From Symbiodinium natans (Eukaryota; Sar; Dinophyceae; Suessiales; Symbiodiniaceae): DNA of 17,500 nt. Positions 17,141 to 17,500 of the stretch are shown here, one piece after another (within the stretch, counting starts at the first letter, position 1; every line of letters begins with the position of its first letter). The stretch lies in assembly GCA_905221605.1 (NCBI GenBank), contig CAJNDS010001411.1, positions 1-17,500 of the forward strand, in the 5' to 3' direction. Below the pieces are notes generated by a model. It did no database searches and had not been told where the DNA came from. It saw only the letters and a list, made by a program, of their open reading frames with translations. The position numbers and the translations under genes were made by a program.

Positions 17141-17500
17141 CCGCGGCTGCCATCTCCTAACAATGTTGTGATGCCGCGAGGACACCTCTGGTGCTCCACG
17201 CCAACGTTTCCCCCCCCCACAGACCAGCGTTCTCACGCGAGATCGCACAAGGCAAGGCAGAAACCAAGGCGCCAGCTCATGCTCATGTGATGGATGGATG
17301 TGTGGCAAGACTGGCGCCCCAGCAAACCTGAGCAACAACTGCGCCGCTCTTCTCTGCGGGCTCACGATTAGAGTTACCCCAAACAAAAGACATGGTTTTC
17401 TTTCAGAAACCTATCCAAAAAGCGAGACGAGGTGTCGAAACAATCAAATCAATATCACCATGACAAGACGAAAAACAAGAATTACAAGCATTGGCTGTCA
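17141..17500. other. 3' flank, noncoding; imperfect inverted repeat after the stop
   Basis: No gene is seen. Just after the stop, CGCGGC (17142-17147) plus ATC (17152-17154) face GAT (17170-17172) plus GCCGCG (17173-17178), an imperfect hairpin with a 4-nt bulge. A small GAGG-ACA-CCTC hairpin follows at 17178-17188. A run of Cs with CACAG ending near 17222 and TTTTCTTTCAG ending at 17406 resemble splice acceptors. There is no AATAAA signal. A CTAG lies at the stop codon itself (17137-17140), but upstream of the hairpin rather than downstream as at a Helitron 3' end, so I do not call a terminus. Confidence 0.45.

Noticed and set aside
3378-17500. LTR retrotransposon, reverse transcriptase or tyrosine recombinase
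   Set aside because: No such motifs or long terminal repeats were seen; the enzymatic motifs belong to Rep and PIF1 proteins.
17141-17500. Polyadenylation signal
   Set aside because: There is no AATAAA or close variant in a convincing position, and dinoflagellates often lack it, so no site is called.

Overview
The window looks like nuclear DNA of a dinoflagellate, most likely a Symbiodiniaceae-type genome. This is inference. It rests on the large mosaic satellite arrays, possible relics of the dinoflagellate spliced leader, genes without bacterial ribosome-binding sites or operons, and a eukaryotic Helitron of a protist-like type. No rRNA, tRNA or CRISPR array is visible.

Left half (1 to about 9073): almost entirely tandem repeats of four families. 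A has a unit of about 65 bp, B about 62 bp, C about 117 bp, and D about 56 or 61 bp. They alternate in blocks: A, B, A, a gene fragment, C, A, C, A, C, A, B, D, B. A, B and D share an ordered set of core motifs and look like branches of one ancestral satellite. Inside the arrays, at 2665-3377, lies an open but truncated, diverged fragment of a Helitron Rep protein. It matches residues of the large Rep gene further right, in the same orientation.

Middle (about 9074 to 10917): a low-repeat stretch with a degenerate GCTCAA-type motif, two candidate relict spliced leaders, and two diverged copies of one 5' block (about 9241-9366 and 9946-10090), each ending in a shared acceptor-like TTGTTTCTCAG. 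The first copy leads into a weak, stop-interrupted coding segment. The second leads into a 205-codon ORF (10093-10710) encoding an acidic protein of unknown function with a possible ubiquitin-like C-terminus.

Right half (10918-17140): an autonomous Helitron (rolling-circle transposon) coding unit in two overlapping frames. The first ORF is a Rep protein: N-terminal Cys cluster, eight-unit 32-residue charged repeat, second Cys cluster, Helitron-like N domain, HUH motif H-A-H, and a Tyr-x3-Tyr pair. The second ORF, in the +1 frame and overlapping by 113 bp, carries a PIF1-type helicase with all main motifs, a CCHC finger, a Lys/Ala linker and a C-terminal Josephin-like cysteine protease (deubiquitinase) domain with an apparently intact Gln/Cys/His/Asp site. 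Rep would nick and join DNA and the helicase would unwind it. The Josephin domain is an unusual passenger that could counter ubiquitination of the transposase or of host factors. The element ends were not identified; 17141-17500 is noncoding 3' flank.
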